A stretch of 64,000 bases of DNA from Fallopia convolvulus (Eukaryota; Streptophyta; Magnoliopsida; Caryophyllales; Polygonaceae), in contig OZ024727.1 in NCBI GenBank assembly GCA_964016875.1, positions 9,266,091-9,330,090 on the forward strand. Reading direction: 5' to 3'. This document shows, one piece after another, positions 60,427 to 64,000 of this stretch. Made by a program: the position numbers and the translations under genes. The number at the start of each line of letters is the position of its first letter. The first letter of the stretch is position 1. The notes beneath the pieces are model-generated. The model was not told where the DNA came from. It made no database searches and saw nothing but the letters and a program-made list of their open reading frames with translations.

Positions 60427-61211
60427 CTTAGAACGCATCTTTTCACTTCTGAAAACAAATAGCCTGTACAAAAAAAAAAGATAACAAGCATCATCAACAT
60501 AATGTACTCTCAAATGACAACAAGCATCTGCAGGAAAAAGCATGCTAAATAGTCTGCTTTGGATAAAAAAAAAACTTACGGTAACCCTAATCCTCACAAG
60601 ATTTGCAAATATAGGCCTAGAGAAATATACGAAATCACACAGAAAATAAACATGAAAACATTATTAGCTAGCTCCTGTTGATGACAAAGATCTTCAAATT
60701 ACAATACCAATCACTTCAAAGTAACTAAAATATATTTGACTTCTATATAAACATGTGATTGATAGAATAAGAGTGAGAGCTAAAAAGGCAACTATATGTC
60801 AAATCAAAAACTTATCAGCCAACTTATCAAAAAAAAAAGCTTGTCTTAAGTCTAAACAAAGACAATGCTTTCCTGCATTATCAACTTTCCATCGCCAGAA
60901 GACTACTACATACTACATAGTGATATCAGCCGGATTATTTCCTAAAAGAGAAGAATTGGTAGTAAAACAGAAGAAATGATAGCATGAGTAATTAACAGTG
61001 TATCATAGCAGATCACACTATCAACAAACTGCCAACACAACAATCATCAGTAATGTACCGACAGCTCAACATTTGAAACGCATTCCACAAATCAGCCAAA
61101 GGAGCAAGTTTTTTCCAAGTCTCTACCTAAGCTATCTTCTCTACCCAAAAGAATTTGCTCTTGGTAAGATTTCAAGTTCAACCACAGCCTCTTCGTGTTT
61201 CCCCCTTTCGC

Positions 61212-62460
61212 AAACCAACAACAACAACAACAATGACCCAGTGTAGCTCCCCTTACGGAGAATCTGGGGGGTCAAGATGGGGGCACCCCTGGCTAAACGC
61301 AATGGGGAGCGACCAAAAGACCCGACAGACCATAGACGAAAGGTAGGAAAACAAGGCCATCAGAAGCGAAGCCGAAAACAGAACAGAAACAAAACGAAGC
61401 AAAGAGAAGGAAAAGCATAGAGAGCATAGAAGGCATAGGGAGCATAGAAGCAAAGCAAAGCATAAAAAGGAACGAAAAACCGGATCCTCAAGGCCTTGTA
61501 CGCCGGTCTCTTCAGGTGTTTAGCAGTCCACCACTCGAATCTTCTCTCTCCAGCTATCCCTGCATACTGCCAACTCTGTCGAAATTCCCAAGTGACTGAC
61601 ATCCTGCCTTATACTATCCTTCCAGCATTTCTTCGGTCGTCCCCTCCCTCTACGTACGTCTCCCAAGGCTAAACTCTCACACCTACGAACTGGCTCCTCC
61701 GGGCCCCGCCTCTAAACATGTCCAAACCATCTCAGTCTTGATTCTCGCAGCTTATCTCCTATACTGGCCACCCCCACCCTGTTTCTGATCTCCTCATTTC
61801 TGATTTTGTCTAGTAATGTAAGCCCGCTCATCCACCTTAACATCCTCATCTCCGCTACCATCAGCCTCTGTTCTTGTGCTTTCGTGGTGGGCCAACACTC
61901 TACTCCATAAAGGATGGCCGGTCTGATCACTGTTATGTAGAACTTTCCCTTTAGCTTGAGCGGCACCTTTTTGTCGCACAAGACCCCCGACGCCGATCTC
62001 CACTTCTGCCAACCCCTCTGGATACGGTGTGTAATGTCCTCGTCGATGCCTCCATCACTCTGCAGAACTGACCTCAAGTACCTAAATCTCTCCTTCCTCG
62101 TAACTACTTCCCCTCCTAAAAACACTTCCTCATTACTAGCTGCACCTTGACCGAACCTGAACTCAACATATTCTGTCTTAGTTCTGCTCAGTCTAAAACC
62201 CTTGGACTCTAGCTTCTCCCTCCAAGTTTCAAGCCTGCTGCTGACCCCTTCTCTAGACTCGTCCACCAACACTATATCATCTGCGAACAACATGCACCAC
62301 GGGATCTCCCCCTGAATCTCCCTTGTCAGAAAGTCCATCACCAACGTAAAGAGGAAGGGACTCAAGGCGGAGCCCTGATGCAAACCTGCCTCCACCTTGA
62401 AAAACTTTGTGTCCCCGCCTGAGGTGCACACACTTGTCCTCGAACCCTTTCGCAAACCAA
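61212..62460 (-). mobile_element. RTE-type LINE, 3' fragment, in the golgin 5'-UTR intron
   Basis: The minus frame 61712-62455 encodes the late RT core: VEAGLHQGSALSPFLFTLVM, the FADD site (CMLFADDIVLVDE), then RTKTEYVEF, VIRPAILYGVECWPTT and AEMRMLRWMSG. These are signatures of plant RTE-clade LINEs. The 3' end carries a (TTG)n tail, seen as CAACAACAACAA at about 61216-61232 on the plus strand. The 5' part with endonuclease and early RT is missing. The frame ends after LRWFGHV. Confidence 0.88.
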
Positions 62461-62469
62461 GGGCCTATT

Positions 62470-63530
62470 TTCAAATGCACCTTGCATATAATCCTCTAGA
62501 AACCAATCCCATTTAAATAAAAAAAACAGTCCTTCCAACTTCTAAAAATGAGGTGGAATAACATAACCAAATGGATGAATCATCATGCTCACTGGCTACC
62601 AGCTAATGCAAAAGAGGCGGAATGTAGGATGGTGTTACCGAAACAAAAACAAAGGAAAACAGTGTTTTACATGCATTGCACTGATTGAATTAGGCAAGTG
62701 GCATGTAACCATGAAGACCGAAGAATCTTAATCCTTACTATCTCCTTCCTCCATTAACTGGTGACATGCTTTCCAACTAGAGTGTTTTAATTATTTTAAA
62801 CATGCAAACTGAATTTGAACCCATAGTAAAAAGGTGAAATTTAAGAATAAATTGTGGCATCCACAAATTGTCTCATCCATTCAAAGCATTCACTAATCTT
62901 GATTTGGTCGACTTTTTGAGATTATTTGATGTACATGAGGGGCAAGTTGCTTTGTAGACATGTTTCTTCCCAGTTCCCCTTCCCCAGATATGCCACATGT
63001 ACGTTGTAGTATTTTTTTTTTGCTGTGTATATACCATATAACCAAATAGAATCTCATGATATTTTTCTACTCTTTTGAGCATTAGCATCTCTAAAACACA
63101 TGTCTAGCACCACCACTTTACCACTGAACCAACTGAGTAAGCATAATGCTTACACATCACACACGGTGAAAGTTTATATTTTGCAAAGTTCAAAATTATT
63201 CTAAATCATACTAAGTTATTTTTTAAAGAAAAAAAACCTAATACACTCAATTCTTATTTCGAATTCAAGATCACCTCAATCTCAAATCCATAAACTCTCC
63301 AACGCTCGTTCACTTTTACCAATCGACAAACCATTACAGCAATTTTGGCAAACGAACCACCATAATCGGCAGAGCAAGATTAAAGTTCCACTTCTTCAGC
63401 ACTAGTAGTCATACCTTGTCACGGTTTCTCTGAATTTGATAAACGGAAACAGACTAATCGAAAATTCGAGATTTGAAGGTAGAAATCACTAATCGAATTC
63501 AATGCATCAAAATTTAATATTGGAGAGGGA
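62470..63530. other. Intron sequence without recognised features
   Basis: AT-rich; it lies inside the inferred UTR intron of the golgin gene. I see no gene or transposon ends. Confidence 0.5.
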
Positions 63531-63720
63531 AGGACTAACCGTCAATTGTTGCAGTCAACGAAGCTAGTAAGGGCGAAGACAAAGGAGGAGCGCGAGAACT
63601 CAATTAGTCCTGCGTGGAGCTTGTGCTCAGATCTGAACAAATTGGTCTGATCAAGCTCGCCGGCGATTGATTATCGGTCAACACCAGTGGCGATTGATAA
63701 GGTAGGGGCGGCGATCACGC

Positions 63721-64000
63721 GGAGAGAATTAGAAAAAGGCCGTTTAACGACGACGGGGTGATAATAATGACCAGTTTGTGACTTGCAGGCTCAGGGATGA
63801 AACTTTTAAATTAAAAAAGAAAAAGAAAATGCGACAAGTAATTAATGACCAGTTTGTGACTTTTGTGCCACGCCTGCATATGCCATGTATCGCCGCTCAC
63901 CCTCTCACCTACAGATCTTTCTCCTCTCTCAACACTCCACCTCTCACTTTACAGATCTCTCAACTACACAATCTGAGATCTCCATCAGACCATCATCACT
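63721..64000. other. Putative upstream region of the golgin gene
   Basis: It contains a direct repeat, TAATGACCAGTTTGTGACTT, at about 63766 and 63843. The right end is rich in CTCTC and AGATCT words. No gene is seen before the window ends. Confidence 0.45.

Larger units (their letters stand above)
60427..63720 (-). other. GC6: Inferred 5' UTR exons and UTR intron of the golgin gene
   Basis: An acceptor (TTTTCAG) ends at 60449, placing a short UTR part at 60427-60448 before the start codon. A donor-like ACG|GTTAGT at 63540 closes a plausible first UTR exon (about 63541-63700) rich in CT. The intron of about 3.1 kb between them holds an RTE-type LINE. The exon limits are inference from splice signals only. 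Confidence 0.45.

Noticed and set aside
61253..61602. Minus-strand frames with repeated LCSLCFLYAPYAFYAL-like words
   Set aside because: They translate AGCATAGA-type simple repeats in the LINE 3' region.
63100..63150. Possible tRNA-like words (TTTACCACTGAACCAACTGAG)
   Set aside because: No B-box or acceptor stem could be formed around it; resemblance is limited to one stretch.

Overview
The window is nuclear DNA from a flowering plant. It holds intron-rich host genes with GT-AG splice sites (a GH3 beta-xylosidase, an ETF-ubiquinone oxidoreductase and a plant p115-type golgin) and a dense load of plant transposons (Ty1/copia, Ty3/gypsy of the Tat type, L1- and RTE-type LINEs, hAT, MULE and PIF/Harbinger elements). 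Nothing in it identifies the species.

About 0.8-32.3 kb is a transposon nest, nearly all coding on the minus strand. Reading termini and target-site duplications (TSDs), the order of insertion can be followed. Copia B (20.75-25.44 kb) is the oldest copia layer. Its 3' LTR was probably hit by Copia A (2458-20751, 124-bp LTRs). Copia A was hit by a Tat-type gypsy element (3610-17882, 800-bp LTRs). The gypsy gag was hit by a 2.3-kb hAT element (14590-16926). Copia B also carries a MULE-like insert (23485-25364, perfect 10-bp TSD), which holds a PIF-type MITE (23867-24549). Copia C (25962-32287) is a separate insertion with a perfect 5-bp TSD. An L1 ORF1 relic lies at the left edge. All these retroelements carry stops, frameshifts or deletions.

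The Tat element has gag and pol on the minus strand and a second, spliced gene on the plus strand (5948-8340). That gene has its own TATA box and ends just before a 17-copy, 47-bp tandem array. The array abuts a truncated integrase.

From 32.7 kb on lie host genes. The beta-xylosidase (32965-36615, +) has six clean exons and one damaged exon. A LINE fragment follows at 36.8-37.9 kb. ETFQO (38117-47742, -) reads as 18 coding exons, 607 residues, with no defect: an N-terminal FAD motif and the four C-terminal Fe-S cysteines. A LINE relic carrying two MITEs occupies about 48.9-51.5 kb. The golgin GC6/MAG4 (52551-60426 coding, -) reads as 19 exons, 916 residues. It has an inferred 5'-UTR exon near 63.6 kb and an RTE-type LINE inside the UTR intron.

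The host genes are not a pathway cluster: cell-wall xylan turnover, mitochondrial electron transfer and ER-Golgi vesicle tethering. The least ordinary signals are the antisense gene and array inside the Tat element, and a pair of leader hairpins in Copia C whose stems differ by compensatory base changes.
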